Counted from the first letter of the stretch, positions 50,141 to 62,695 are shown. The stretch: DNA of 64,000 nucleotides from Triatoma infestans (GCA_011037195.1 JAAEAF010002717.1:62001-126000); one strand, 5' to 3'. Notes: generated by a model not told the origin, from the letters alone. Made by a program: numbers and translations.

Positions 50141-51185
50141 TTTTCATTAAGTCCCCCAGTAAAATCATTGTAAAAATAATGTCTAAGATTATAAAAAAAA
50201 AACAATATTTAAATGACTAAACCTCAATATTTCTATTTATTTTATTGATGAAGGTCAAAAAAAAGTACTTCATATGGTTGACCAGATATTTAATTGGAAT
50301 CTTGGGCTTCTGCGGCCAAACAATGCAATAAAATTTAACTGACACCTTCTTACTCACACTCACATAAACACAGAAGGGCTTACAGCAGTCTCTGATGTAG
50401 GCAACTACATGAGTTTGGCGTACCCGCAGACAAACTTCTAGTTCTCCATCCAAAAAACACATACGTATTTATACATTCTCCATCTCTCTGCCACACTCTC
50501 TCACTCATTCTTACAACACATTATACACTTTATAGACGACTACATTTTGTGTACACAGCTGGCAACCAAAGCGGCTAATGAGTAAGAATCAGTTGTATTT
50601 TGTGATAGATAGAATTCTAATTTAATGGTGCTATTAAGTTCATAAAAAAAGATTTTCGTAAGAATGAACTAGGTTCCTATAATTACTTTATATAATGGGG
50701 AATATTAAAACCGTATTACAGAATATTCAGCGTGACTAAAGTTTCGCAAATAACGAGAAAATATTATTTAATTAGCACTACGAATTGTTTGTAATGGCAA
50801 CAGATACTACAGGCAAATCACTATGCCCGCACGGAGAAAACCTACTTTGAATTTACTGTTATAAAGTAAAGATTACGTTTAACTACATTTTCTATCAATT
50901 TTTCGCATAAATACAGAATAAATATTCTAGCGATCGGGTGGTCATCTTTATTGTTTCACACTTTCGTTCTTTTAGGGCGAAAAAAGAAACAAATACACCA
51001 AGTTTCTTTTTTAAAGTAAATTAAAGTCTAAAAGTAGTTTTAATTAACAGAAATTATAATACAGTAAATATTGTACTATACAATTCATTGGCAAAGATAA
51101 TAAATTTTTTTAAATTATTGTGTTGTTAATCTAAAGAAAATAATATTATTAAATAATTAATATATAGATAGAAGATAGATTGTTA
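50141..51185. other. AT-rich intergenic or intronic sequence
   Basis: No recognisable gene or repeat. Confidence 0.5.
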
Positions 51186-51189
51186 GTTC

Positions 51190-52918
51190 CAACAATCTAA
51201 AACACCATCGTTTCCAATACAACAAACTGACGGAACCTGGGTAAAATCTGAAAGAGACAAAGCACACCTGTTTGGTACACTCCTATCCTCTACATTCACA
51301 CCTAACGACAATATTCACCCGTTTCACTCTTACATAGAAGAATTTCTTGATACTCCTCTCCAATTAAGTCTTCCTTCTAAGCACATTAACCCCAAAACAG
51401 TGAAAAAAGCAATAATACAACTGCCACCAAACAAAGCTCCAGGATACGACCTTATTACCGCCAAAATAACGCCAACTTCCACAAAAAGCCATTCTTCACA
51501 TTACTAACATCTACAACTCCATTCTGAGACTGACACACTTCCCAATACAATGGAAATTTTCAGTTATAACAATGGTACCGAAACCAAACAAACCGATTCA
51601 CTTACCAACTTCTTACAGACCAATTAGCCTCCTTCCTATACTTTCCAAGATTTTTGAGCGGCTACTACTGACCGACATACAACCTGAATTAGACAGTGTC
51701 ATCCCGTGACATCAGTTTGGATTTCGGACATCACACTCTACCACACAACAATGTCACAGACTGGTTGACGAAATTTCCTCTTCGCTGGAAAGAGGATGCT
51801 ACACATCAGGAGCTTTTCTTGATGTTAGTCAGGCTTTCGACAAAGTGTGGCACAATGGTCTCCTGTTCAAACTTCGGCAGATTCTGCCTGATGGGCACTA
51901 TCGGCTGCTTAAAAGTTATCTGTCTGACCGATTCTTCACAGTACGTAATGGCGATCAATACTCAGCAGTGTTCCCCATTAAGGCAGGCGTGCCGCAGGGA
52001 AGTATTCTCGGACCGATACTATATTCTATTAGTACAATGGACATCCCTACACCTACTGATTTTTAAATTTATGTTGGCTACATATGCAGACGACATAGCA
52101 ATACTTTCAACTCAGAAAGACGCCACCACTGCATCCTCACTCCTACAGGACCATTTAAATCTTATACAGGAACACTTCAAGCTTTGGAAAATCCAAATTA
52201 ATGAAACAAAATGTACACATATAACCTTCACCCTCAGACGATCAAACTGCCCGACTGTGTATATTAACGATACTCCTATACCACACGAAAAAGACATCCG
52301 ATACCTTGGACTCTACCTAGATAGACGCTTGACATGGTACATACACGTAACGAAAACTCGACAGTCAATGAAAACCAGATACTTCCTAGTAAAGCTTACT
52401 TGACAAAAGATCTAAATTAAACCTGAAAAACAAAATTCAAATCTACAAAACCATAATAAGACCAATTTGGACCTACGGACTACAACTTTGGGGAACTGCC
52501 AAACCGACACACACTAAACGGATACAAGCCATACAGAACAAGATACTGCGAACAATCACACAATGCCCATACTATGTTTCTAACATGACGCTACATACTG
52601 ACCTTCAAATCCCATTTGTACACGACCTCACACAACAACTTTACAAACGATTCTACAGCAAACTAGGAACACACACGAACCCGCACGTCACAAACCTGTC
52701 CTCCCTAACCATTCCTGGGAATCCTCCCAGACGGTTGAAGCGCCAGTGGCCAAGGGACCTCCTGTCACAGGAAGAGGAGTAACAAGACCAGGAAGAGTGG
52801 CATTGGCCACCTCCTTCATCAAGCCTTCAAGCCACATGTATCTTAGACCACATTTACTTATTGTACTGTTGTTACAGATTTTAAATATAAATAAACAAAC
52901 AAAAAAACAAAAAAAAAT
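51190..52918 (+). mobile_element. Jockey-clade non-LTR retrotransposon, 5'-truncated
   Basis: Coding sequence of ORF2 from the region just before the reverse transcriptase (TDGTWVKSERDKAHLFGTLL, then INPKTVKKAIIQLPPNKAPG) to the end PRRLKRQWPRDLLSQEEE-stop at 52780. Between them the frame shifts at least twice. VPQGSILGP, YADDIAILS (at 52083) and YLGLYLDRRLTW are recognisable. The end wording is characteristic of Jockey elements. The 3' UTR finishes in an A-rich tail at 52885-52917. Endonuclease and ORF1 are absent, as expected from incomplete reverse transcription. Confidence 0.87.
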
Positions 52919-54094
52919 TAATATTTTAATTTGTTTTTATAAATATACACAAACAAGAACTGGCCCAGGGGTGGGGGAAAAAAATTTAATTCAATTTTAT
53001 CAACATATCAAAGAGTTTAGCCATCTCATTGCACTAGATATTTATTGTATTATGATTATATTCACTTGCATATTATCAGCATTATGAATCAAATTGCTAT
53101 AAAAAATGCACAACAACAAAAGCAGATAGAATGTGTGTGATAAATGTAAAACTAATAAATGCAAAATAATCGAAATAAATAAATAATTTTTTTTTTAATT
53201 TATTCAATTTCATCTTTATTAACGTAAGTAATTGCGAAAGACATAATTTCTCTTGCGTCGATTATTAGCTGGTTATACTGTTATGAAAACTGATTTTGTT
53301 AAATGCGTTATGATTCAAATAAATTTTCATTTCATCTAAATTGAATAACAAATTGAATAATAAAACCAAAGGAAGTTGAAAGAAAAAAATTACAAAGATC
53401 ATCAATAAAATGTTAATTATAATTAATTAAATTTTAGTAAAAATTAACAATTTCGATAAGAAATGCAATATCATTGGAATCCACTAGAATATTTTGTGGT
53501 TCATTATTAAATTTGTCGTTCTAAAAAAATATTTTGTTGTGATTAGCTTTTTCTGTCATTCATAATACCATAATTTTGTCGGGCCGACAATTGGACACCA
53601 TTTTATAATAAATTAATTCATGCTTTGATTTGCAATTGGCACAAGTGTGTTCGCTTAAAATTTTCAATTATATTTGTGGAAGGTGGAATTTGGCTTTGTT
53701 ACACACATTGATTTGGTAGCCATTAATTATTGCAAAACTATTATCTAGCTAGCTACATTGAAGATATTTCACTCTTATTTGAAACATTTTAAGGGACGTT
53801 TAGATTCCCACTAATTTATGGAATGGTTCCATACATTTATGATATCTAAGAATAATTAAAAACAAAAAAAGAATTAAACAAATTCTGAGTTTTAACAAAA
53901 TCTTTTAGCAATTTCAGGAGTTTTTCACTTCCCTCTAAAAAGCTAGTACAACAAAATGGAAGGTACTAAAATCTACATAATTACAATTATTTAAAGCATT
54001 AAGCAATGGCGGCTAGTGCACAAGCACTGCAACATGGCAGAGTCCCCAGAAAATAAAATTTTTTAATTTATGATAAACAATAATAATAACATAG
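52919..54094. other. AT-rich sequence
   Basis: No gene or repeat recognised. Confidence 0.5.
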
Positions 54095-54098
54095 CAAA

Positions 54099-54322
54099 GG
54101 GAAGCACGCTAAGTGGTTAGCGTACTGGACTCCCACGCGGAAGACCTGGGTTCGTATTCAGCTGTGCTACCCTTAGATTTTTTCTTCCTAGCGTCTACAG
54201 CTCACTGTCCGAGTGTTGTCTGTGACGAGAGAACACTGTCCGGAGGCCGGCAGTGCACTGAGAAGGCTCCGGGCGCCAATAACCATAGATGTTGACGCGC
54301 CTTAAATTAAAAAAAAAAAAAA
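54099..54322 (+). mobile_element. tRNA-derived SINE, family A, best copy
   Basis: The head reads AAGTGGTTAGCGTACTGG (A box) and CCTGGGTTCGTATTC (B box). The body has TACCCTTAGATTTTTTCTTC, CTACAGCTCACTGTCCG, GGAGGCCGGCAGTGCACTGA and GATGTTGACGCGCCTTAAAT, then an A tail. AATAACATA flanks both ends as a 9-bp target-site duplication, which fixes the boundaries and indicates LINE-type retroposition. Confidence 0.88.
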
Positions 54323-55249
54323 TAACATAACAATCTCTGCATATTTATTATTTAAATACCATTAATAAATATCTGTTTTTATGAAAGAATTATTTCATCA
54401 AGCGTTGGTTAATGTCAACGATGCCCAATTCGCAGTCAAAAAATGGTCATATTCGGTTATTTCCGACAAGCTTCGTTTACATTAATAATTCGAGCTAACT
54501 AGTGCTATTGTAGCTGCTCGCCGGGCAACGCTGATTGTAATAGTGTGCAATATTATAGGTTATATTAAAAAAAAAGAAAGTATTTTGTTCGTTAAAAATT
54601 TAACGGTAAAATATATATTTCTTTTTTTTCAATAATATTATTTTTATACGAAAAAAATAAACAAAGGTAAAGGTTATCAAGATGGGTGTTAGTGAATACT
54701 TTAAAAAAATTAAATTTAGCTCAATTGACATCACCCTGAAAAAAATTGAAATAAAAAACAAAAGTCCTTCCATTCCTAACATTATTGTTCAGCAAATAGC
54801 AGTTAGTACATGATTTCTCAAATAAATAATTTTAATGAAAAAGTTATTCAAAAATTTTGTGAAGCTAAAAATTCGAAGAATGAATTTATATTTAAATAAT
54901 TTATTTATTTTTTGTTGTTTAAATTTGTTATTTGAGAAATCGTGTTTTTTTGTATAACATAAAATATCTTAAAAAAATATCCAAGTGAATTTAATTTTGA
55001 ATTAAATTGAGTTGAATTTAGATATGTTCCCTTTTACTAATACACCACCACCACTTGCGAACTTGATGGGCCGCCGCCGCTGGCATTAAGAAATTCAGCG
55101 TAAATTCAGTAAAACTGAGATAATTGTGTGACTGTGTCAACACACCCATATTATCATAATTTCATTATTTCATATCTATTCATCAGGAAGTTAGCAGCAA
55201 CTGGAGTTGAAGTCTTTATTAAACTATACTTTTATAAAGTTAAGTAAAG
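54323..55249. other. AT-rich sequence
   Basis: A short GC-rich patch at about 55044-55090 (GCCGCCGCCGCTGGC) stands out, but I see no gene. Confidence 0.4.
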
Positions 55250-55445
55250 AGTAATGCCTATTTTTTCAGGCGGGCTTAACGTCCAACTACCAAATTAGGT
55301 GTCGCGGACGGGGGCGGAAGCTCCTACTTTACTGTTAACATTTTTTAAACAAATATAAAATTTAGCAGTTATACGCGGGACTCGAACTGGGGTCCTCCCA
55401 CTTACAAGTCCATGCTCATAACCACTACACCAATACCCGCCCCCT
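55250..55445 (-). mobile_element. tRNA-derived SINE, family B
   Basis: Minus strand: the head GCGGGTATTGGTGTAGTGGT, TATGAGCATGGACTTGTAAG and CCCCAGTTCGAGTCCCGC has A and B boxes and a tRNA-like anticodon region with TGT. The body ends with the complement of AGTAATGCCTATTTTTTCAG. The 3' acceptor arm of a real tRNA is not formed, so it is not a tRNA gene. Confidence 0.75.
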
Positions 55446-56510
55446 ACACTTTTATATAATTACTCATAAGCAACCAATTGTAAGTATTATCCTTTAATTA
55501 ATTTCATTGACAAGAATTCTATTATTTTTCAATATATATCTTCAATGTGGTTTGCTAGCAGAGATAATAATTTTGATGATATGAAGTCGATATAGATATT
55601 AATATAGAAATTTACTCAAGATAGAGGAGAAGTGAAAAATAGGTGAGAAAGACAGAAATGGTAAGAACATGGCGCAGGTGTTGATTTATAAGGAGCGAGT
55701 TAGGTGCTGTGTCCTCCAGGTAGTTCCAGCGTTCTCTTATCTTTTTAGTAAGATGAAGTGGAGTTAGTATAGTGAAGAACATGCTACCGGATACCACACA
55801 CGCTGAGATCCCTCTCAGAATACTAATTATAGGTAAATTAATTAACGATTATCCCTGGAGATAGATTTATTGACATACAAGTTTCATCCGGTCCACCACC
55901 ACGCACTCTTTTTAAAAAGTTTTTGGCTGGTACATACACACACCTCTCGAGCTACTATTTTGAATATTCAAATTTGTCTTTTTTTTGTTGTTTTTTTCCT
56001 TTTAACATATAATTCTATGGGTATATTTATTTTTACCCCAGCTAACAGCGATGGGTCGACAGTATCGTTTGTCATGCTCGATTAGAACCAGCATAATTCA
56101 AATCTTTTTTTTTTATTTTTTTATTTTTTGTAACATTAAGTTAAAAGTTTATTAAAATTATTGAAATGTGGACATTTTTAATGGAGATGAAGTGGGTAGG
56201 TAGTTAATAATTTTTTTACTGGTGATCTCTTTGTAAAAATTTTTTTTCCTTTCACATCCTTTGGTTTTATTCTACAGTTTGATTTTCCATTTGGGTGAAA
56301 TGAAAATTTATTTTAATCATAACTCATTTAGTAACCAGTTAATAATAGAAGCCAGAGAAATAATGTCTTTCTCAATTATAGCTTCCGTTAACAGAGATAA
56401 AATTGAATAAATTCAACAAAGTCAACTTCTTACAAAACCAATATCTTCAATTAGTGCTTAACATTAATCTCGTAAACTTCAAATTCATAATGATTCCTAC
56501 TGGCAAACTG

Positions 56511-56939
56511 ATAAGGTTCTTGGCCGAGGAATCTGCTTTGCTATACAGTCTGGTCAAAACAAGGAAAGAAAGCCTTAAAAAACATAAATAACTAATAAAA
56601 ATGTCGGGTGTAAATGTGAATAAATAAACATCAATTTTGGGCAACGAAAATCTAGGAAATTGGGACAAGTCTCTTATTAAATTGTTGTTCTGGGTGGTTG
56701 GGTGGTTCCGCAGATCTGGAAAGCATCAGAGATATTTTCTGAGATAGCCTGCTTCTTTTTGTGGTCAACGTTTCGTGCGTTCGCCCATCATCAGGATGCT
56801 TTTTTGTCAAACAGTATGATAACATATACTTGCAAGACCAAATTATCACACTGTTTTGACAAAAACATCCTGATGATATGCGAACGCCCGAAACCGGTCG
56901 ATGACCACAAAAAGAAGCAGGCTATCATGGAAAATGTCT
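56511..56939. repeat. 430-bp direct duplication, copy 1 (holds H1 snapback)
   Basis: This begins ATAAGGTTCTTGGCCGAGGA and contains an H1 snapback from about 56695. The same sequence returns exactly 430 bp later; I found no difference between the two until position 56940/57370. Confidence 0.92.
56866..56906 (+). ncRNA. Candidate hammerhead ribozyme, weak stem II
   Basis: Plus strand: CATC, CTGATGA (56870-56876), TATGC-GAAC-GCCC, GAAA (56890-56893), CCGGTC, GATGACC. Core, cleavage triplet and stem I are intact. Stem II keeps only two G-C pairs because GG became AT. Identical copy at 57296-57336. Confidence 0.55.
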
Positions 56940-56940
56940 G

Positions 56941-57369
56941 ATAAGGTTCTTGGCCGAGGAATCTGCTTTGCTATACAGTCTGGTCAAAACAAGGAAAGAA
57001 AGCCTTAAAAAACATAAATAACTAATAAAAATGTCGGGTGTAAATGTGAATAAATAAACATCAATTTTGGGCAACGAAAATCTAGGAAATTGGGACAAGT
57101 CTCTTATTAAATTGTTGTTCTGGGTGGTTGGGTGGTTCCGCAGATCTGGAAAGCATCAGAGATATTTTCTGAGATAGCCTGCTTCTTTTTGTGGTCAACG
57201 TTTCGTGCGTTCGCCCATCATCAGGATGCTTTTTTGTCAAACAGTATGATAACATATACTTGCAAGACCAAATTATCACACTGTTTTGACAAAAACATCC
57301 TGATGATATGCGAACGCCCGAAACCGGTCGATGACCACAAAAAGAAGCAGGCTATCATGGAAAATGTCT
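56941..57369. repeat. 430-bp direct duplication, copy 2
   Basis: Second copy. It continues past the junction into the complete right arm end (CTCTGATGGTTTCTAGCTTT, GCGGACCCAACCACAACAAC), so the original element end is here and the junction in copy 1 is at TGTCTG, a short shared word. Confidence 0.92.
57296..57336 (+). ncRNA. Candidate hammerhead ribozyme, duplicate
   Basis: Identical to 56866-56906 through the 430-bp duplication. Having two cores 430 bp apart in one orientation means that one transcript could form the dimeric fold. Confidence 0.55.
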
Positions 57370-57550
57370 CTGATGGTTTCTAGCTTTGCGGACCCAACCA
57401 CAACAACTTAATGAAAAACTTCAAAAAATACTGAAATCTTGTATTAGATATTTATAATTAAGCTTAAAAAAGATGAAGATATCCTACACCTCTCCGTTAG
57501 CTTACAACACAAAATGAAGCAGGCTATCACGGAAAATATCTCTGATCTCT
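57370..57550 (+). repeat. H1 family outer extension and arm fragment
   Basis: 57395-57510 is the reverse complement of 49740-49864, including TACTGAAATCTTGTATTAGA and CACCTCTCCGTTAGCTTAC. A partial arm follows at 57510-57546 (GAAGCAGGCTATCACGGAAA). Confidence 0.75.
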
Positions 57551-58690
57551 TAAATTGTATCTATGAGTGGTAACATCTTAAAGATAGGCTTTTACGATAA
57601 ATTTAAAGAAATATTATATGCAATTTATGAATACTTTTCTTTCAAAAAACAAATAGGTTTGGTTGTCCTCTTTGTCGAATTATTTGAATAAATGTCGCTG
57701 CAGTTTTTTAAGTCATTTATATAAAATTTTTATAATAAACTAACATTTTATTTATTTTTAATGAATATTTTCATCAATTTTCTGCTTATTGATTCATTAC
57801 TATTGCAATTCTAACTATACCCATCAAACGTAAAATAGTTTAACCAATAAGAGAAGGAATGGTCCTTACAAAGCTCATTGAATTATAAGACAAATGTCCA
57901 ACAGAAATTGTTATTTCCAAGCCCCTAACGGATCTAACTGGCTTGTTTACAGTCCCAAGGGTACCTCGTTAGACATTATCAATAGAGAGTTCTCCGTCAT
58001 ATGGTCCCAACCAGCATTGTCTACTATCAATGGAGAAGAAAATTTGATTTACACACAAGCTAGATCTAAAACAATGTTTACATTTCAATCATCTTAAACA
58101 AGGCTATAATTTATTTATTTATACAATTTATATAAGGATAAATACTTTTTTGGGTATGCTCCATTTTTGTTAATGATTTTCCGTTTTTTATTCTTCTTGA
58201 TATCAAAACAAACTAAATTACAAAATAAATAGTTTTAATTGATAGACATCATTGCTTTTTTATGATAAAAATTTATAAAAGTCTCATGGTCACGAATAGA
58301 TTGAAGACAGCGAATTATTTTGGAATTAGAAAGCCATACCGAAATGAAGCAATTATGTAAAGAAATGTGTTGGTTTGACTTTGAAGGTCGCTAGGATGGC
58401 TAGGGCCTCTGCCACGAATAGAGGACTAAGGACCAAGTAAAGTCCATTGGTAGAAGGACCTCGCTAGATATTATCTACAGAAAGATTTGCTGAAATTGAG
58501 AGCCAAAGGTGATGAAAAGCTGAAGATCATGACTCTTGCGAGATCTTGTTCTAGAAGTCTAGGAGGCCATGGGCTTCCTTATATAATGAATTTGTTTCAA
58601 ATCTAATAGCCTACCAAATTAATTTTGATAGAAGCAAATTTAAGCGCTGAAAAGTACCCCAATTTTTTCCATATGGCACAAATCTCCAAA
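57551..58690. other. Unassigned sequence
   Basis: Contains a short open frame at 57894-58097 (starts MSNRNCYFQAPNGSNW) with no recognisable family. A similar phrase, ACCTCGTTAGACATTATC near 57962 and ACCTCGCTAGATATTATC near 58459, suggests old repeat material. Confidence 0.4.
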
Positions 58691-59199
58691 TCCTCATTGC
58701 AAATGTAAGCCAGCAGCTCCTTTAATTTTATTGACATTTTTGTACTATCGTTTGATTAACATCAACGAAATGATTTTCTACTTTCTCCACAAGTTCAAAA
58801 GTTTAGTTTTTTCCTGAACTTGAACGGATACAATAGCGTCTGAAATTTAGTGTCTTTCGAATTTTTTTTTTACTTCTTAAACTCAAAATATTTTATCTTT
58901 AGCAGAAATTGGTGTAGTTGGAAAAAACATATTTTCAATTAGAAGAATTTGATTAAAGGTGCTTAAAAAGTAAGTATGTATTTTTTTGGTCGAAGGTACA
59001 ATTGGCAGGAAAAAGCAAATGCATCTCTAATGGTGGAGGCCATTCGAGCAAGATCTGTAATTAATGAGGAGTAAAATTTATAATAAAATAGTACTTTTCT
59101 TCTTATTCAATCAAAAAACCGTTATAATATCATTTTGAAATTTCTTATAAGAATCATGTTTTCATTCATAACTTGTAAAATATCACTCACAGAAAAAAA

Positions 59200-59452
59200 C
59201 CGTTCAAGTAAATTTTTCTTACACAAAATAGAGGAATCTATTTCTTAAATAAAAGCACACCTCCCCATTTGAAAAAATGAAGTTGGTGCCTGTATCTCGC
59301 TTCTGGAAGCACCAAAACAAATTTGCAAATTAAATTTGGTTTTCTAACATAAAACTATGGGGACACGTATTTTTTAGTTTTTTTCTAGCTATATTAGTTT
59401 CCGATAAAAAGTCGTTATCCATATACCTTGGGACACCCTGTATATTAGATAT
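59200..59452 (-). mobile_element. End of a Tc1/mariner-like transposon
   Basis: TATACAGGGTGTCCCAAGGT (minus strand, ending at about 59452) is the classic terminus of insect mariner-like elements and resembles the end at 27573. Inner sequence is AT-rich leader; no transposase or opposite terminus was found between 58690 and 59200. Confidence 0.55.
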
Positions 59453-61420
59453 CTCACTTGACAATATTTTGGAGAACAGTCAATGGACAGCTGCTCCACT
59501 CTTATATATATCTACCTTTATATCAAATTTACTTGATGCATTTATATGCAATTGTAAATATCTCAATAAATAAATAAATAAAAAACAGTATAATTTGATT
59601 TACTAATAATAAATAGGAAATAAAACATAAATGTTTTAATGTACACGACAGCAGTTAAGTTTGTATCAGTATGGAAAACGGATATAAGTAGAAAAGGTGG
59701 TTTTTTAAAAATACTAATGAAGGTTATTTAGTGATTTATTTAGTAGCAAACTAGTGTGTAGAGTACGGTGGTGGGTTGTGTGATATGTCTTACAGTCGCT
59801 CTCTCTACCTCTTTCTTACATGTCCATATCAGAGAAATGTAGAGTCTATAAGAACAACAAGGAACGTCGGATAACACTTCTTAGGATGGTGTTCACTTCT
59901 TAGATACAGTCACAGCCTATATCTAAACATCACCCTAGCCAGCACCCACAGACGGAAAGCTCGTTAATTGATTTAAAAGAAAGAATTGTAGAGTGGTGTT
60001 TGGTTTGTGCTCTCTGTTTGGCAATAAGATTTCACTCCACACTGTCTTATTTATTCTTAACATTTTCTTATCAATTAGTATATTATAGTATTCATGAAAG
60101 GTCGATCAACTTGGATTTTTCAATAAAGGTTTAAATAATGTATTGGATAAAATACATAAAAATATCGTTCTCCATCAATTATCATTAATTTTCTGTTTTG
60201 TTTTAAATAAAAATCAAGAGTAGAAAATTCCATTATATCATAATTAAAAATAAATAAATAAATGTTCAAATTCCAAAATGTTGAAGAAAATAAATTTTAT
60301 TCTTCGTCAAAACAAGTAAAAAGCTGGTACAAATATCAACGAGGATATTTTTTTCAAACTGTCCTTATGTACCATTCGCAAAAAATTTTAGTTAAGATAT
60401 TTACATTCTTATATGAAATAGTTCATTTAGATCATTTGTGAAAAACCTCTTACTGCTTAAAATGAAGTGTAGCCCTGTCCGGTTTTTCAATTCTAATAAG
60501 AGACCGCTACTTGTTTTCTAATCGCACATAAGTCTAACCGCAACGTGGTGTGAAAGCTGGTATGATCGAAGAGGCAAGTATTTGCGAATGTAGTAAATTG
60601 GACAATGTGGAAGCCCATATATGTATTTTTTTCCAGCGGACAAGAGTTATTGGTAATTAAAGCAAAGCGGGTTGGCGTTAGCGGGTCAAATGATAAAATA
60701 TTTTTAGTTTTAAGAAAAATATCTTCTTTCAAAATAAATAAGAAAATTCCGCTTAACCATCAAAAAAATGTCCACCTGAAAATGTTTTATACTAGAATAT
60801 TTTGAAGAAATATTTACTGATTATTTAAAGTTTAGATCATGCATGTTTAACAATAAACGATTAGTATATTTTTAGCTTAAACTTCATTCATACTTCCTAG
60901 TAAATATGTACACACTTAAATGGGATCTTCGAAAACTGAACTGAAAAATTTTAAACTATCTTTCTAACAGTTGAGATTTATTTATTGTAGGGAGGTATTT
61001 AATTAATAGGGTATGTGAGAAGCGTTTATTTATTTATATAGTTTATTTCTTAAGCAGTTTTTTACCCTGAAAATATTTATTGCCGGGGGATCTATTCGCT
61101 GATAAGTGAACACGAAAAGAGACATACAAAACCGCCACACCAAGTGAGGATGGTGGGGATAAAGTCTGGGAGAGTTATGGGTGGGCAGGGGATGAATGTC
61201 ATCTATAAAAGGATGTGTTTTCGGATAAGACCACATATTAAATATGCATACGCAGTATAAACATCAATAAAACATTTCCGATATTCGACTTTTCCATGAA
61301 GAATCGATAGTTATTTTTTTCTTTTATTTTTGTATTAATTTTTATTTCTACTTCAGTATAATGCTTTTAAATGCTTCAATTTTCATTTAAAATGTTTGAG
61401 TATTATTATTATTATTTTTT
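59453..61420. other. AT-rich sequence
   Basis: Nothing recognisable. A less AT-rich part at about 59760-60000 shows no coding pattern. Confidence 0.45.
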
Positions 61421-61421
61421 A

Positions 61422-61618
61422 AATTTAAGGCGCGTCAACATCTATGGTCATTGGTGCTCGGAATCTTCTCAGTGCAGTGCCGGCCTCCGGACAGTGTTCT
61501 CTCGTTACAAACAACACTGTCCATCACCGGACAGTGAGCTGTAGAAGCTCCTGGGAAGAAAAAATCTAAGGGTAGCACTGCTACCAGTACGCTAGCCATT
61601 TAGCTATTCCCTTCCCTG
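61422..61618 (-). mobile_element. tRNA-derived SINE, family A
   Basis: TTTAAGGCGCGTCAACATCT, GTGCCGGCCTCCGGACAGTG, TGAGCTGTAGAAGCTCCTGG and CTAAGGGTAGCACTGC follow family A in minus orientation. The tRNA-like head is shortened, and the copy ends in CAGTACGCTAGCCATTTAGC. Confidence 0.78.
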
Positions 61619-61629
61619 GTATTATTATT

Positions 61630-62165
61630 ACCATTCAGCTGTGGAGAGGAACCAAAACCTATGCTATCCCAAGTCCCACTGGCTCCATATAGCTACTTCA
61701 AAGTAAAACAACAAACCGGGTCTAGAACAGAAATCCAGTTCCGGATCTAACCACATGAGATTCACAGTAGTCCGAACAGATCATAACCTTAAAGGGAATT
61801 AGCCTAATCTTTTCCACAGAACAAATGTTCTGAACCTAATTTCTTCACAGTCCTAGCAATCTGTCATAAGATGAATGGTTGTTTCACAATTCTCAGTCTC
61901 ACAAACTCTACAAAAGGAGTCTATAGCATGAGCAATGTCTCCTTAAACTGCAATGCCTAGGAAGGGATCCAACCAGGTGCCGCTTGAGATAGGTCCGTCA
62001 AAAAAATAGCAATATCACATCACACTAATAGCCCTGTCTGGACCCATAATGAGCATCTTAGACTGCCGACAACTCCTTGTGCTCATCCATAGGCATGAGT
62101 AGGGTGAAACTATCCCATGATTGGAAGCTTAACAAATATGTGCCTAAAGACAGGCTCCGGGACCA
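61630..62165 (-). pseudogene. Non-LTR retrotransposon 3' relic
   Basis: With frame changes the minus strand reads DSFCRVCETENCETTIHLMT-like sequence, a C-terminal CCHC finger, after a LKRHLVGSLPRHCS segment matching the usual GHxxxRxHLxxI stretch. The rest of the element was not seen. Confidence 0.5.
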
Positions 62166-62695
62166 ATGAAGGAGAAAGAGGGATACAATAAAAATAGAAA
62201 TGCAAAAATTGAAAACCGTAAATTGTCGTTAATGCGCTAATACTCTAAATATTCGTTCAAAATCGGAAAACTCGGAATTTTGAAAAAGATTAAAAATCCA
62301 AGTGATTTTTTTTGTATCTTTGCTGAATAATAAACAAACAAAAAAATATTAGCAAAAGTGTAATGAGCCCTAGAGATATTGCTCCAAAGATAAGGCTGTA
62401 TTTTATTTAGGACGGTTCCATGGAGTGTGAAATTGTTATATAGCAAGTTAAAGCTACATTATTCTATTGAAAGTGTCAAAATTTAAGAGTTCCTAGATGT
62501 GACATGTATGGTGCACCAACACAAGAGGTATTATTTTCATAGTATTTTACCAGAGATGGTGATATATCATGTGTTCACCAATACACAGCCACTATAGCCT
62601 CTGTTTTTATACATTCATACGTACACAATCCACCTTTAGATCCGCGCTACAGACTTTGAATAGTGGATTTTTTTATCTCTTTCCTTTTTCCAAAA

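Noticed and set aside
55375..55441. tRNA gene on the minus strand
   Set aside because: A and B boxes are present but the acceptor stem does not close and the tail matches another repeat, so it is a SINE head.
57894..58097. Short ORF as a host gene
   Set aside because: 67 codons, no recognisable domain, repeat-like surroundings.
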